A stretch of 64,000 nt of DNA from Actinoplanes campanulatus (GTDB lineage Bacteria > Actinomycetota > Actinomycetes > Mycobacteriales > Micromonosporaceae), in the NCBI RefSeq assembly GCF_014647795.1, contig NZ_BMPW01000005.1, positions 310,001 to 374,000 on the forward strand, read 5' to 3'. Positions within the stretch are counted from its first letter, which is position 1. Every line of letters starts with the position of its first letter. A model generated the notes under the pieces. It was given only the letters and a program-made list of their open reading frames with translations, was not told the origin of the DNA and made no database searches. The position numbers and the translations under genes are program-made. Positions 9,420 to 18,295 of this stretch are shown here, piece by piece.

Positions 9420-11369
9420 TCAGAGGGCGAGCTGCCCGGCCGTCTGGCGGATGGTGACGATCACGAACTCGGCCGGTTCGACGGGCGCGAACCCGGCGAC
9501 CACGTTGACCACGCCGTTGTCGATGTCGGCCGGGGTGGTGGTGGAGGCGTCGCACGTGACGAAGAAGGCCTCCCGGGGCGTGCGCCCGGCGAACGCGCCC
9601 CGCCGGAACAGGGTGTCCAGATAGGCGCCCACCTCCAGCCGGATCGCCTGCCAGAGCTGCTCGTCGTTGGGCTCGAAGACGACCCAGCGCAGCGCCCGGT
9701 GCAGGCTCTCCTCGATGTGCAGGGCGAGCCGCCGGACCGGCACGTACCGCCATTCGGCGGGCTGTTCCCCGGCGTCCAGGGTGCGGGCGCCCCACACCAC
9801 CGGGCCGCTGCCCGGGAAGGTGCGCAGGCAGTTGACGGCGAGCGGGTTGAGCAGGCCGTTCTCCCGGTCGGTGAGCGGCACGGTGAGGGCGCGCACCCCG
9901 ATCAGGCGGGCCGCGGTCCCGGCGGGCGCCTTCCAGACGCCGCGTTCGGCATCGGTACGGGCGATGACCCCGGCCACCGCACCCGACGGCGGGACCGCAC
10001 ACGGGCGGCCGGACAGCGGGTCGTCGAGCAGCAGGTGCGGGAAGTACAGGGCGGCGTGGTCGCTGCGGACCGCGGCGAGCTGCTCGATGCCGCTGCGGGC
10101 GGCGTCCACGCTGGTCCAGGCGGCGGGCGCGTCGATCAGCAGCAGGGCCCGCAACTCGCGGGTGATCCGGTCGGCCACCGACAACACGGTCGACGCGTCC
10201 TCGATCGACTCCCAGCCGGCCAGATCGGGGAGGTTGAGCAGGTTCACGTCGGTGAGGTCGGCCAGTGCGTGCAGGCCGCTCTTGGCGGATTCGGCGCCGA
10301 TCAGGTCGCCGGGCTCCGGCGGGTCGCCGTCGTCGCCGCCGGACAGGGCGGAGACCGGCGGATTCGCGTACGCCTCCAGGCCCAGCCGCTCGGCGTCGCG
10401 CCCCTCGAAGTGGACCACGTCGTTCTCGTCCACCGATCCGGCGACGGTTTGCAGGCGGCGGCCGAAGGCGCGCACCCGGGCGCCGGAGAAGGCGGTGCTG
10501 CCCGGGCAGTCCGGCTGGGCGCGCAGTTTGCGTTCCAGCAGGGCGGCCAGTTCGGAGAGGCGGCGCGGCGGCGGGCCGTCGTGGTGCCCGTGGAAGAGGC
10601 GGAAACGCCGCTCCTCACCACCGATCCGGACAGTGATCTCCAGGTCGTCGCAGGCCGGCAGGTCGCGGTCGAACTCGTGGGAGACGGTGCCGTTGGGGTC
10701 CGGCCGGTCCTGGCCGACCGCCTCGACCCGGATCAGCCTCGACGCCTCATTGATCACCTCGGGGGCGTAGCGGTCGGAGTCCGGGTCCATCGACAGGTCG
10801 TGGTAGGACTCGCGGGCCGGGCCGTTGGCGACGTGCAGGTTGAACGTCTCGTGCGGGTCGCGGGTGCCGTGGTCGACGCGCACGAGCAGGTCGTTGCCCC
10901 AGCAGCCGGGCTCCTTGGCGGACACCTCCAGCACCGGCCGTTCCCGCGGATGGTGATCGTGGTCGTCGGGGCGGCCGCGGTCCTCCGCAACTTCGGCATC
11001 GGCGCGCGTCTCGCGTACCCCTCGATCGTCTTTGTCGTGCGGGTGATGATCGTGGCCGTGATCACGCGCGGTGAGGATGACCGACGCCGCCTCGGCGCTG
11101 CCCTCCTTGATCACCCGGACGATCACCGCGGAGGCGCCGCCGTTGGCGAAGAACTGGCGTGCCGCGTATCCGACCGCGCCGTGCCTGCTCAGCCCGCCGA
11201 AGTACCGCTCGAAGTCGCCGAAACCGCCGATCCGCACCGGCTGGCCGACCGGGCCGCGCCGGGTGTAACCGACGAACGCGGCCGTCGCGGTGGACACCGG
11301 TGTGACGCTGCGTGTGCTCGTGGAGATCTCCCCGACGTACACCCCGGGATAGGTCGTCTCCGCCGGCAT
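9420..11369 (-). CDS. Contractile sheath protein with His/Asp-rich insertion
   Basis: The 649-residue protein begins with the sheath signature TTYPGVYVGEI and has VTPVSTATAAFVGYTRRGP, FGDFERYFGG and FFANGGASAVIVRV in the N-terminal part, and the conserved C-terminal sheath domain (WRYVPVRRLALHIEESL, WVVFEPNDEQLW, FFVTCD, GFAPVEPAEFVIVTI). It polymerises around the tube and contracts to drive it. Residues about 101-146 form a His/Asp/Arg-rich insertion (ARDHGHDHHPHDKDD and onward), not usual in sheaths, probably a surface loop that could bind metal. It is the first gene of the visible operon. Confidence 0.95.
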   Translation of the reverse strand: MPAETTYPGVYVGEISTSTRSVTPVSTATAAFVGYTRRGPVGQPVRIGGFGDFERYFGGLSRHGAVGYAARQFFANGGASAVIVRVIKEGSAEAASVILTARDHGHDHHPHDKDDRGVRETRADAEVAEDRGRPDDHDHHPRERPVLEVSAKEPGCWGNDLLVRVDHGTRDPHETFNLHVANGPARESYHDLSMDPDSDRYAPEVINEASRLIRVEAVGQDRPDPNGTVSHEFDRDLPACDDLEITVRIGGEERRFRLFHGHHDGPPPRRLSELAALLERKLRAQPDCPGSTAFSGARVRAFGRRLQTVAGSVDENDVVHFEGRDAERLGLEAYANPPVSALSGGDDGDPPEPGDLIGAESAKSGLHALADLTDVNLLNLPDLAGWESIEDASTVLSVADRITRELRALLLIDAPAAWTSVDAARSGIEQLAAVRSDHAALYFPHLLLDDPLSGRPCAVPPSGAVAGVIARTDAERGVWKAPAGTAARLIGVRALTVPLTDRENGLLNPLAVNCLRTFPGSGPVVWGARTLDAGEQPAEWRYVPVRRLALHIEESLHRALRWVVFEPNDEQLWQAIRLEVGAYLDTLFRRGAFAGRTPREAFFVTCDASTTTPADIDNGVVNVVAGFAPVEPAEFVIVTIRQTAGQLAL

Positions 11370-11555
11370 CCCGTCTCCAATCCCTCGTCATCGACCGATA
11401 CGCGGTAGATAGTCGGAAAACCGACTGAAAGCGAACTAGCGCCGGTATCCGGTAGAGGGTGAGCCTCGTCGATGTATAGATTGCTGCTGAAAAGCTAACG
11501 GGCAGATCGCCCGGCCCGCGGATTCCGCGGGACGAGCATCGTCGGGGTGCGCGGG
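11370..11555. promoter_or_regulatory. Divergent intergenic region between eCIS operon and SARP gene, with hairpin
   Basis: These 186 bases separate two divergent starts and must hold both promoters. A 6-bp perfect inverted repeat (AGTCGG-AAAA-CCGACT, 11411-11426) lies about 45 bases upstream of the sheath start and could be an operator or leader hairpin. A TATAGA box at about 11474 is a possible -10 for the SARP gene. This stretch is AT-richer than its surroundings. Confidence 0.4.
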
Positions 11556-13301
11556 ATGCTGATTCGGCTGTTGGGGCCGGTCGAGATCATCAACGACGGG
11601 CGGGCACTGGATGCCGGCCCGCCGCAGCAGCGGCTCGTGCTGACCGCGCTCGCCGCCGACGCCGGCCGGCTGATCGGCACCGAGACCCTCATCGACCGGG
11701 TGTGGGACCAGGCGCCCAGCGGTGCGCGGCGCACGCTCCATGTCCATCTCAGCCGTCTGCGGCGGCTTCTGGACACCGCACAATCAAACGACCAGGCACC
11801 GGTACGGGTCGTGCGCCGCTCCGGTGGCTACCAGCTGGACGTCGAACCGGACCAGGTGGACGCGCACCGGTTCCGCCACCTCGTGGAGCAGGCCCACGAA
11901 CGTCACCGCACCGACTCCGAGCGGATGAAACTGCTCGCCGAGGCGATGGACCTGTGGCGCGGTCCGCCGCTGTCCGACCTGCCCGGACAGTGGGCGGCCA
12001 CCGTCCGGCAGGCGTGGCAGCAGCAGTACCTCGACGCCGTCCAGGAATGGGCGGCCACCTCGGTACAGGCCGGCGAGACCGGCCCGGTGCTGGCCCTGCT
12101 GGCCGGCCTGACCGCCGAGCGCGTCACCGACGAGCCCCTCGCCGGGGCCTACATCCGGGCCCTGTACGCGGCCGGCCGGACCTCCGACGCCCTCGACCGG
12201 TACGCCGTCATCCGCCGGCATCTCGCCGAGCGCCTCGGCGCCGACCCCGGTCCCGAACTGCAACAGCTCTACCGGCAGATCCTCGCCGCCGACCCGGCCC
12301 TCACCCCGGCGGCCACCGAGACGCACACCCGGTGGACGCCCCACCAACTGCCCGCGCCGCCGCCCGCCTTCACCGGCCGCGACGGCGAACTGGCCCGCCT
12401 CACCGCGCCGGTCGACGGCGCCGACGTGCTGATCACCGTGATCGACGGGATGGCCGGCGCCGGCAAGACCGCGCTCGCCGTCGAGGCCACGCACCGCATC
12501 GCCGACCGCTACCCGGACGGGCAGCTCTACCTCGACCTGCACGGATACAGCGAGGGCGCCGATCCGGTCGAGCCGGCCGACGCGCTCGCGAACCTGCTGA
12601 ACGGCATCGGCGTGCCGCCGGCGCAGATCCCGGACGGCCTCGACGGGCGGGCCGCCCTCTACCGCACCCGGCTCGTCGGCCGGCGGATGCTGATCCTGCT
12701 GGACAACGCCGCCGGCGAGGACCAGGTGGCCCCGCTGCTTCCGGGCGCGCCCGGCTGTCTCGTGCTGGTGACCAGCCGGCGGCAGCTGGCCGGTCTGGAC
12801 AACACCCGGCGGCTGGCGCTGGAGACCCTCACCATGGCCGACGCGGTCACGCTGTTCACCCGCCGCGCCGGTGGCCATCCGCCCGAACTGGTGACCGAAC
12901 TGGCCGACCTGTGTGGCCGGTTGCCGTTGGCCATCCGGATCGCGGCGGCCCGGCTACGGGCCCATCCCACCTGGACGCTGGCGCACCTGGTCGAACGGCT
13001 GCGCGACCCGCGCTACCGGCTCGCCGAACTGGAGGCCGGCCAGCGCAGTGTGGCCGCCGCCTTCGACCTGTCGTACCAGCGGCTCAGCCTCCCGGCGCGG
13101 CACGCCTACCGGGCGCTGGCCGGCCACCCCGGCCCCGAGCTGGACGAACACGCCGCCGCCGAGCTGCTCGGCGTGACCCCGGTCGCCGCCACCCAGGTGC
13201 TGCACCAGCTGATGGACGCCAACCTGCTGCTCGAACCGGCGGCCGGGCGCTACCGCTTCCACGACCTGGCCCGCGCGCACGCCGTCTCCGTCACGGCGTG
13301 A
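11556..13301 (+). CDS. SARP/AfsR-type regulator with BTAD and NB-ARC domains, no TPR tail
   Basis: Residues 1-95 form an OmpR-like winged helix (LTALAADAGRLI, VHLSRLRRLL), 100-245 the BTAD domain (AEAMDLWRGPPL, AYIRALYAAGRTSDAL, GADPGPELQQLY), and about 272-560 an NB-ARC STAND ATPase with Walker A GMAGAGKT near 300, LILLDNA, LVTSRR and LPLAIRIAAARL. Numbering allows for a GTG alternative start at 11547, three codons earlier. The protein ends abruptly at HDLARAHA, the point where full AfsR-type regulators continue into tetratricopeptide repeats. It is a pathway activator by family and the obvious candidate to control the divergent eCIS operon, though this is inferred only from position. Confidence 0.9.
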   Translation: MLIRLLGPVEIINDGRALDAGPPQQRLVLTALAADAGRLIGTETLIDRVWDQAPSGARRTLHVHLSRLRRLLDTAQSNDQAPVRVVRRSGGYQLDVEPDQVDAHRFRHLVEQAHERHRTDSERMKLLAEAMDLWRGPPLSDLPGQWAATVRQAWQQQYLDAVQEWAATSVQAGETGPVLALLAGLTAERVTDEPLAGAYIRALYAAGRTSDALDRYAVIRRHLAERLGADPGPELQQLYRQILAADPALTPAATETHTRWTPHQLPAPPPAFTGRDGELARLTAPVDGADVLITVIDGMAGAGKTALAVEATHRIADRYPDGQLYLDLHGYSEGADPVEPADALANLLNGIGVPPAQIPDGLDGRAALYRTRLVGRRMLILLDNAAGEDQVAPLLPGAPGCLVLVTSRRQLAGLDNTRRLALETLTMADAVTLFTRRAGGHPPELVTELADLCGRLPLAIRIAAARLRAHPTWTLAHLVERLRDPRYRLAELEAGQRSVAAAFDLSYQRLSLPARHAYRALAGHPGPELDEHAAAELLGVTPVAATQVLHQLMDANLLLEPAAGRYRFHDLARAHAVSVTA

Positions 13302-13605
13302 CCCGCCCTCCGTCGCGGCGGGCACGAGCGCCACGTCCTCCCGACGAGGTCGGTGAGAAGATCGCCGAGGGTCATTCCGCACCGTTCGTGCGATCGCCTG
13401 CGCCGCTGCCCGCCGAACATCGTTGTCATCTTCGGAAGTGGCACGCTCGCGCAACAACGAAAGGGTGTCGGGATCGTCAGCCCAACCAGCCGCGATCGCC
13501 TGCAGCGCTGCCTGCCGCACAGCCCAGTGGTCGTCGGTACCTCGACCGTCTCGCGGGTGACGGTCCCGCGTGCGCCAAGCCGGCGGCAACTGATGCGAAT
13601 GGCCA
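13302..13605. other. Gap after the SARP gene, mostly gene remnant
   Basis: These 304 bases hold no intact gene. On the minus strand they carry the HEAT-repeat remnant listed separately. Nothing else recognisable was found before the terminator at 13606. Confidence 0.6.
13367..13540 (-). pseudogene. HEAT-repeat protein remnant
   Basis: On the minus strand, about 57 residues read as two consecutive HEAT-like repeats (DDHWAVRQAALQAIAAGW, then LLRERATSEDDNDVRRAAAQ and AIARTVRNDP). The pattern of W-VR-AA--AIA-G units is typical of actinobacterial HEAT-repeat proteins, often C-terminal arrays of STAND/NACHT proteins. No start, ribosome site or remaining domains are seen, and the frame then runs into the SARP gene antisense, so I call it a fragment left by a rearrangement. 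Confidence 0.55.
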
Positions 13606-13640
13606 CGAAGAAGCCCGCCACGACGTGGCGGGCTTCTTCG
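13606..13640. terminator. Bidirectional-type hairpin terminator
   Basis: A perfect 16-bp stem (arms 13606-13621 and 13625-13640) with a 3-base GAC loop sits just downstream of the lipoprotein stop. The AAGAAG end of one arm gives a CTTCTT run on each strand, so it could stop transcription from either side. It is one of the strongest hairpins in the window. Confidence 0.85.
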
Positions 13641-13649
13641 TCTAACGGC

Positions 13650-14093
13650 TCAGAACTCGTCGACGCGGGGCGCCTGCTTCAGGCAGTCGCTGTCGATCGC
13701 CAGTTTGATCAGCTCGCGGGCGGTGGCCTGATCGGTCGCCTCGGCGTCGAGGGTGCCCAGCGAGCGGGTCACCGCGACGATCTCGTCCGCGGTGTCGCCG
13801 GCGGCGAGCGCGGCGCACGCGGTGTCCGAGATGGCCTGGATGTCCTGGTCGGTGCGGTCCTTGGCGATCTCCGGCAGCTCCTGCCTGACCACGATCACGA
13901 ACCGGCTCGGGCCGCTGGCCGTCACGACCGGGTTGGGGCTCGGCTTCGTGGTCGTCTTCACGGTGGTCCGGGTGGTCGTCTTCGAGCCCGGCTTCGTCGT
14001 CTTCGAGGACTTCGGCGTCCCGCTGCCGCCCGTGCATCCGGCCAGCACACACATCGCCAGGATCGCCGCCACTGTCGTCAATTGCTTACGCAT
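13650..14093 (-). CDS. Secreted lipoprotein, DUF732-like
   Basis: The 147-residue product has a lipoprotein signal peptide (MRKQLTT, hydrophobic core, lipobox LAGC with Cys20), a 30-residue Thr/Lys/Pro-rich linker, and a small helical domain at about 65-147 with one Cys in each of two helices (DTACAALAAG and DSDCLKQAP). A Cys pair in this setting resembles DUF732-type exported domains and would form a disulfide. It should be anchored on the outer face of the membrane. It stands alone, followed by the terminator at 13606. Function unknown. Confidence 0.8.
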   Translation of the reverse strand: MRKQLTTVAAILAMCVLAGCTGGSGTPKSSKTTKPGSKTTTRTTVKTTTKPSPNPVVTASGPSRFVIVVRQELPEIAKDRTDQDIQAISDTACAALAAGDTADEIVAVTRSLGTLDAEATDQATARELIKLAIDSDCLKQAPRVDEF

Positions 14094-14334
14094 CGTTCCG
14101 CCCTCGTTGCTCCAAAATCTCCCAGAGGGTAGATGATCAACACTCGCCGCCCGAACCGGTATTCACTCCTGTCCACCATGTCTACATAGAGCATGACCAG
14201 GCGATTCCGGTCCGGTTGTCGGCTTCCCTACAGGGGGGAGCAGATGATCCGGCAGTAGAGGCGTGCGTCTCCGGCAGCCGCGCGGGTGGCGAGATCGGCC
14301 GCAAAGTAGCCGGTCGGAGTCGACACTCCGATGA
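14094..14334. other. Intergenic region, little recognised
   Basis: On the minus strand, a 36-codon reading starts on an ATG that overlaps the methyltransferase stop and ends at 14228. It lacks a ribosome site and I do not call it a gene. The rest likely holds the lipoprotein promoter. Confidence 0.4.
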
Positions 14335-15081
14335 TCATGTCACCGGGGAGCTTCGGAGCACACAGGTCAGCATCGGGAGGGTGAACTCGCCGTCCGCGGT
14401 CTCCGGACGGCTGGCCAGGTAGGCGCGGATCCGCCCGAGCAGGGCCTCCCGCTCCTCGGGCGGCATGACGAGCGTCCCGGCCCGGGTGGCCAGCGTCGCG
14501 ACCAGCGAGTCGGCGGTGCGCCGCTGCCCATGCGGGAACGCCGCCTGTTCGGATGCGCCGAAGCCGGGCAGCCGCAGGCGGGCGGTCTCGGCACGCCAAC
14601 TGTCCGGTGTGTCTCGTGGCCCGATGGCGGCGCCGCCGCTGACTTTCGCCAGACCGGCGACCCAGTCGACCCGGTCGTCGACGACGTTCCACAGTCCGGC
14701 GAGGACCCCACCGGGCGCGAGAACCCGGGTGGTCTCCGGCCCGGCGATGTCCATGTCGAACCAGTGCAGGGCGTTTCCGGCCAGCACCGCATCGGCGGAT
14801 CCGTCCGGCAGCGGGATCGCCTCGGCGCTGCCCGGCAGTGCCCGGAGTTCCGGCAGCGCCCGGCGCAGCTCGGCCAGCATCGCGGGATCGGGTTCGACCG
14901 CGGTCACCTCGGCGCCCACCGCGGCCAGGACGGCGGCGAGTTTGCCGGTCCCGGCGCCCAGGTCGAGCACCCGCCGGCCGGGCGCGGAGGCGAGGGCCCA
15001 CTCGACGGCGGCCCGTGCGTAGTCGGGGCGGTGTACGGCATACGCGGTCGCCGCCGCGCCGAAGGATCGGGACAGCTCCAT
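14335..15081 (-). CDS. Class I SAM-dependent methyltransferase
   Basis: The 248-residue protein starts MELSRSFGAAATAYAVHRPDYA, the usual opening of this UbiE/BioC-like family, and has the SAM-binding motif VLDLGAGTGKLA at about 36-47, an acidic motif II (VEPDPAML) and LAPGGVLAGLWN. An upstream reading to 15153 exists, but it would run through the iron box and lacks family similarity, so I use the ATG at 15079-15081. The substrate cannot be told. It diverges from the siderophore-uptake operon and its start lies about 60 bases from the iron box, so it might share iron control. Confidence 0.88.
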   Translation of the reverse strand: MELSRSFGAAATAYAVHRPDYARAAVEWALASAPGRRVLDLGAGTGKLAAVLAAVGAEVTAVEPDPAMLAELRRALPELRALPGSAEAIPLPDGSADAVLAGNALHWFDMDIAGPETTRVLAPGGVLAGLWNVVDDRVDWVAGLAKVSGGAAIGPRDTPDSWRAETARLRLPGFGASEQAAFPHGQRRTADSLVATLATRAGTLVMPPEEREALLGRIRAYLASRPETADGEFTLPMLTCVLRSSPVT

Positions 15082-15140
15082 ATCGGGACGATATCGGTCC
15101 CTGACCAGGGAGGTGATCATGAACAAGATTAACAATGCTG

Positions 15141-15159
15141 TTAGGTTAGGCATGCCTTA
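15141..15159 (+). promoter_or_regulatory. Iron box (DmdR/IdeR operator)
   Basis: TTAGGTTAGGCATGCCTTA closely matches the actinobacterial DmdR1/IdeR/DtxR operator (TTAGGTTAGGCTAACCTAA). It lies 28 bases before the start of the iron-siderophore binding protein gene, so the downstream uptake operon should be repressed when iron is plentiful. Confidence 0.85.
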
Positions 15160-15186
15160 TCTGAGTAGAAGTGGAGTTCCCCCGCC

Positions 15187-16221
15187 ATGCGCGCATCTCG
15201 GTTCCTCGCGGGAATCGTCGCTCTCACCACCGCCCTGGCGCTGACCGCCTGCGGTGAGTCCGCCGACGACAAGTCCACGTCGGCGCCGGGCGCCGCCACG
15301 GCCGCGTTCCCGGTCTCCATCACCCACGCGTTCGGCACCACGACCATCGAGAAGAAGCCCACGCGGGTCGCCACCGTGAACTGGGCGAACCACGAGGTGC
15401 CGCTGGCGCTCGGCATCGTCCCGGTCGGCTACGCGAAGGCCAACTTCGGCGACGAGGACGGCGACGGCCTGCTGCCCTGGGACGCCGCGAAGCTCAAGGA
15501 ACTGGGCGCGCAGACCCCGGTGCTGTTCGACGAGACCGACGGCATCGACTTCGAGGGTGTCGCGAACACCAAGCCGGACGTCATTCTGGCCGCCTACTCG
15601 GGTCTGACCCAGCAGGACTACGACACCCTCAGCAAGATCGCGCCGGTCGTCGCGTACCCGAAGTCGGCCTGGTCCACCTCGTGGCGCGACAGCATCAAGC
15701 TGGAGAGCAAGGCGCTCGGCCTGGCCGCCGAGGGTGACAAGCTGATCGCCACCATCGAGAAGCAGATGACGGACGAGGCGGCCCGCTACCCGAAGCTGGC
15801 CGGTAAGTCGGTGATGTTCCTGACCCACATCGACCCGACCGACCTCAGCAAGGTGAGCTTCTACACCACCCACGACACCCGCGCCCAGTTCTTCACCGAC
15901 CTCGGCATGAAGCACCCGGCCAGCATCGAGAAGGCCTCCGCCGCGACCACCGAGTTCAGCCTCACCCAGAGCGCCGAGCAGGTGCAGAACCTCAGCGACG
16001 TGGACATCATCGTGACCTACGGCGACGCCGAGGGCACCACCCTGGCGACCCTCCAGAAGGACCCGCTGCTGTCGAAGATCCCGGCGATCGCCCGTGGCTC
16101 GTTCGTGTCGCTGCCCGGCAGCACGCCGGTGGCCACCGCAGCCAACCCGACCCCACTGGCCGTCTCGTTCGTGCTCAAGGACTACGTCGACCTGCTCGGC
16201 AAGGCCGCCGACAAGCTCTGA
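15187..16221 (+). CDS. Iron-siderophore ABC transporter, substrate-binding lipoprotein
   Basis: The 344-residue protein has a lipoprotein signal (hydrophobic core, LTACGES lipobox, Cys near residue 22), then a FecB/FepB-type periplasmic-binding fold: ITHAFGTTTIEKKPTRVATVNW, LALGIVPVGY, KPDVILAAYSGL, KIAPVVAYP and a C-terminal ALAVSFVLKDYVDLL-like helix. It captures a ferric siderophore at the cell surface and hands it to the permeases downstream. The iron box is immediately upstream. Its stop overlaps the first permease ATG (TGATG). Siderophore type unknown. Confidence 0.93.
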   Translation: MRASRFLAGIVALTTALALTACGESADDKSTSAPGAATAAFPVSITHAFGTTTIEKKPTRVATVNWANHEVPLALGIVPVGYAKANFGDEDGDGLLPWDAAKLKELGAQTPVLFDETDGIDFEGVANTKPDVILAAYSGLTQQDYDTLSKIAPVVAYPKSAWSTSWRDSIKLESKALGLAAEGDKLIATIEKQMTDEAARYPKLAGKSVMFLTHIDPTDLSKVSFYTTHDTRAQFFTDLGMKHPASIEKASAATTEFSLTQSAEQVQNLSDVDIIVTYGDAEGTTLATLQKDPLLSKIPAIARGSFVSLPGSTPVATAANPTPLAVSFVLKDYVDLLGKAADKL

Positions 16222-17264
16222 TGACGCGACTGGAAACTCCGTCCGGGCCGGACGTCGCCGCTCTGCGACGCCCGGCCCGGGTGCGCCTCGGCTGGTTGCT
16301 GGCGCTCGTCGCCGTACTGGCCATCGTGATGCTGGCCTCGGTCGCCTTCGGCTCCCGGATCGTCGGCTGGTCCGACATCGTCGCCGCCTTCGGCGGGACA
16401 GACGAGACGCTCGATCAGGCCGCGGTGGTCAAGCGCATTCCCCGTACGGTCCTCGCCGCGCTGGTCGGCGCGGCCCTGGCCCTGTCCGGGGCGGTCATGC
16501 AGGGCGTCACCCGCAACCCGCTCGCCGACCCGGGCATCCTCGGCGTGAACATGGGCGCCATGCTCGCCATCGCCGTGGCCATGACGACGGTCGGGCTGTC
16601 CACGGCCATCCAGTACATCTGGGTCGCGATCGCCGGCGCCGCGGTCTCCGCCCTCTTCGTCTACGCCGTCGGCTCCCTCGGCCGCGGCGGCGCCACCCCG
16701 CTGAAGATCGCCCTGGCCGGGGCGGCCACCTCCGCGGCGCTGGCGTCGCTGGTGGTGGCGGTCGTGCTGCCGCGCGGCGACGTCGCCGAGAACTTCCAGT
16801 CCTGGCAGGTCGGCGGGGTCGGCGGCGCAGGCTGGGAGAGCATCGGGCACGTCCTGCCGTTCCTCACCGCCGGCCTGGTGGTCTGCCTGCTCTGCGCCCG
16901 CCCGCTCAACTCGCTGGCCCTGGGCGACGAGCTGGCCGCCGGTCTCGGCGAACGTGTCGCCCTGGCCCGCGGCATGGCGGCCCTCGGCGCGGTGGTGCTG
17001 TGCGGCGCGGCCACCGCCGTGGCCGGCCCGATCGCCTTCGTCGGCCTGATCGTGCCGCACATGTGCCGGCTGCTCGTCGGGCTGGATCACCGCTGGCTGC
17101 TGCCGTTCGTGACACTGGCCGGCGCGGCACTGCTGACCGCCGCCGACGTGATCGGCCGGGTGGTGAACCGCCCGGACGAGATCGAGGCCGGCATCATCAC
17201 GGCCCTGATCGGCGCGCCGTTCTTCATCTACATCGTCCGCCGGCAGAAGGTACGCGAGCTGTGA
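16221..17264 (+). CDS. Iron-siderophore ABC transporter permease (FecCD family), first subunit
   Basis: The 347-residue membrane protein has the FecCD layout with about nine hydrophobic segments and the family motifs KRIPRTVLAALVGAALALSG, MQGVTRNPLADPGILGVN and, near the end, GPIAFVGLIVPHMCR (the loop that docks to the ATPase). It forms half of the import channel with the next gene. It starts one base inside the binding-protein stop and overlaps the next gene by 4 bases (GTGA), a tight operon. Confidence 0.95.
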   Translation: MTRLETPSGPDVAALRRPARVRLGWLLALVAVLAIVMLASVAFGSRIVGWSDIVAAFGGTDETLDQAAVVKRIPRTVLAALVGAALALSGAVMQGVTRNPLADPGILGVNMGAMLAIAVAMTTVGLSTAIQYIWVAIAGAAVSALFVYAVGSLGRGGATPLKIALAGAATSAALASLVVAVVLPRGDVAENFQSWQVGGVGGAGWESIGHVLPFLTAGLVVCLLCARPLNSLALGDELAAGLGERVALARGMAALGAVVLCGAATAVAGPIAFVGLIVPHMCRLLVGLDHRWLLPFVTLAGAALLTAADVIGRVVNRPDEIEAGIITALIGAPFFIYIVRRQKVREL

Positions 17265-18295
17265 GCACCACGACCCTCGAAGCGGTCACCCACGGTCGGG
17301 TCCGCCGCGGCCGTCGCCGGCGTGCCGTCCTGGCCGGATTCGCCGTGGCCGTCGTCGCGATGCTCGCCGTTTCGCTGATGGTCGGGCAGACCTTCTACCC
17401 GCCGGAGGACGTCCTGCGGGTGATCCTCGGCGAGACGGTGCCGGGCGCCTCCTTCACCGTCGGCGAGCTGCGACTGCCCCGCGCGGTTCTCGCCCTGGTC
17501 ACCGGCCTGTGCTTCGGGATGGGCGGGGTCACCTTCCAGACCATGCTGCGCAACCCGCTGGCCAGTCCGGACATCATCGGCATCAGCTCGGCGGCGAGCG
17601 CGGCGGCCGCGTTCGGCATCATCGTGCTGAACCTCGACGAGACCGGCGTGTCGGTCTTCGCGATCGTCGCGGCGCTCGGCGTGGCGCTGGTCATCTACCT
17701 GCTGTCGTTCAAGGACGGGGTGGCCGGAACCCGGCTCGTGCTGATCGGCATCGGCATCGCCGCGATGCTCAACAGCGCCACCTCGTACGTGCTCAGCCAG
17801 GCCGGGCAGTGGGATCTCCAGGCCGCGACCCGCTGGCTCAACGGCAGCCTGAACGGCTCCACCTGGGACGAGGCGGTCCCGGTGCTGCTGGCGCTGCTGG
17901 TCTTCGGGCCGCTGCTGCTCGGGCAGGCCCGCAACCTGACGATGCTGGGCCTCGGCGACGACACGGCCGCGGCGCTGGGGACCCGGCTGGAACGTACCCG
18001 TCTGGTGTCGATCGTGGCCGCGGTCGGCCTGATCGCGTTCGCCACCTCGGCCACCGGCCCGATCGCGTTCGTGGCGTTCCTGGCCGGGCCGATCGCCGCC
18101 CGCCTGGTCGGACCGGGCGGATCGCTGCTGCTGCCGGCCGCCCTGGTCGGCTCGCTGCTGGTGCTGGTGGCGGACTTCATCGGCCAGTTCGCGTTCGACA
18201 CCCGGTTTCCGGTCGGTGTGATCACCGGCGTGCTCGGCGCCCCGTACCTCATCTATCTGCTCGTCCGCACCAACCGCGCGGGAGGCTCGCTGTGA
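17261..18295 (+). CDS. Iron-siderophore ABC transporter permease (FecCD family), second subunit
   Basis: This 344-residue protein is the second FecCD permease: LRLPRAVLALVTGLCFGMGG, TMLRNPLASPDIIGISSAAS and GPIAFVAFLAGPIAARLVG mark the family. The frame is open far upstream through the previous gene, but the GTG at 17261, overlapping the earlier stop by 4 bases, gives the expected length. An Arg-rich stretch (residues 10-20) precedes the first membrane helix. It pairs with the preceding permease. Confidence 0.94.
   Translation: MSTTTLEAVTHGRVRRGRRRRAVLAGFAVAVVAMLAVSLMVGQTFYPPEDVLRVILGETVPGASFTVGELRLPRAVLALVTGLCFGMGGVTFQTMLRNPLASPDIIGISSAASAAAAFGIIVLNLDETGVSVFAIVAALGVALVIYLLSFKDGVAGTRLVLIGIGIAAMLNSATSYVLSQAGQWDLQAATRWLNGSLNGSTWDEAVPVLLALLVFGPLLLGQARNLTMLGLGDDTAAALGTRLERTRLVSIVAAVGLIAFATSATGPIAFVAFLAGPIAARLVGPGGSLLLPAALVGSLLVLVADFIGQFAFDTRFPVGVITGVLGAPYLIYLLVRTNRAGGSL

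Noticed and set aside
14228-14338. A 36-codon reading coupled to the methyltransferase stop
   Set aside because: No ribosome site and no recognisable pattern; too weak to call.
16094-18295. One long frame covering both permease genes
   Set aside because: Its first half is an out-of-frame reading of the binding protein and first permease; the real second permease starts at GTG 17261.
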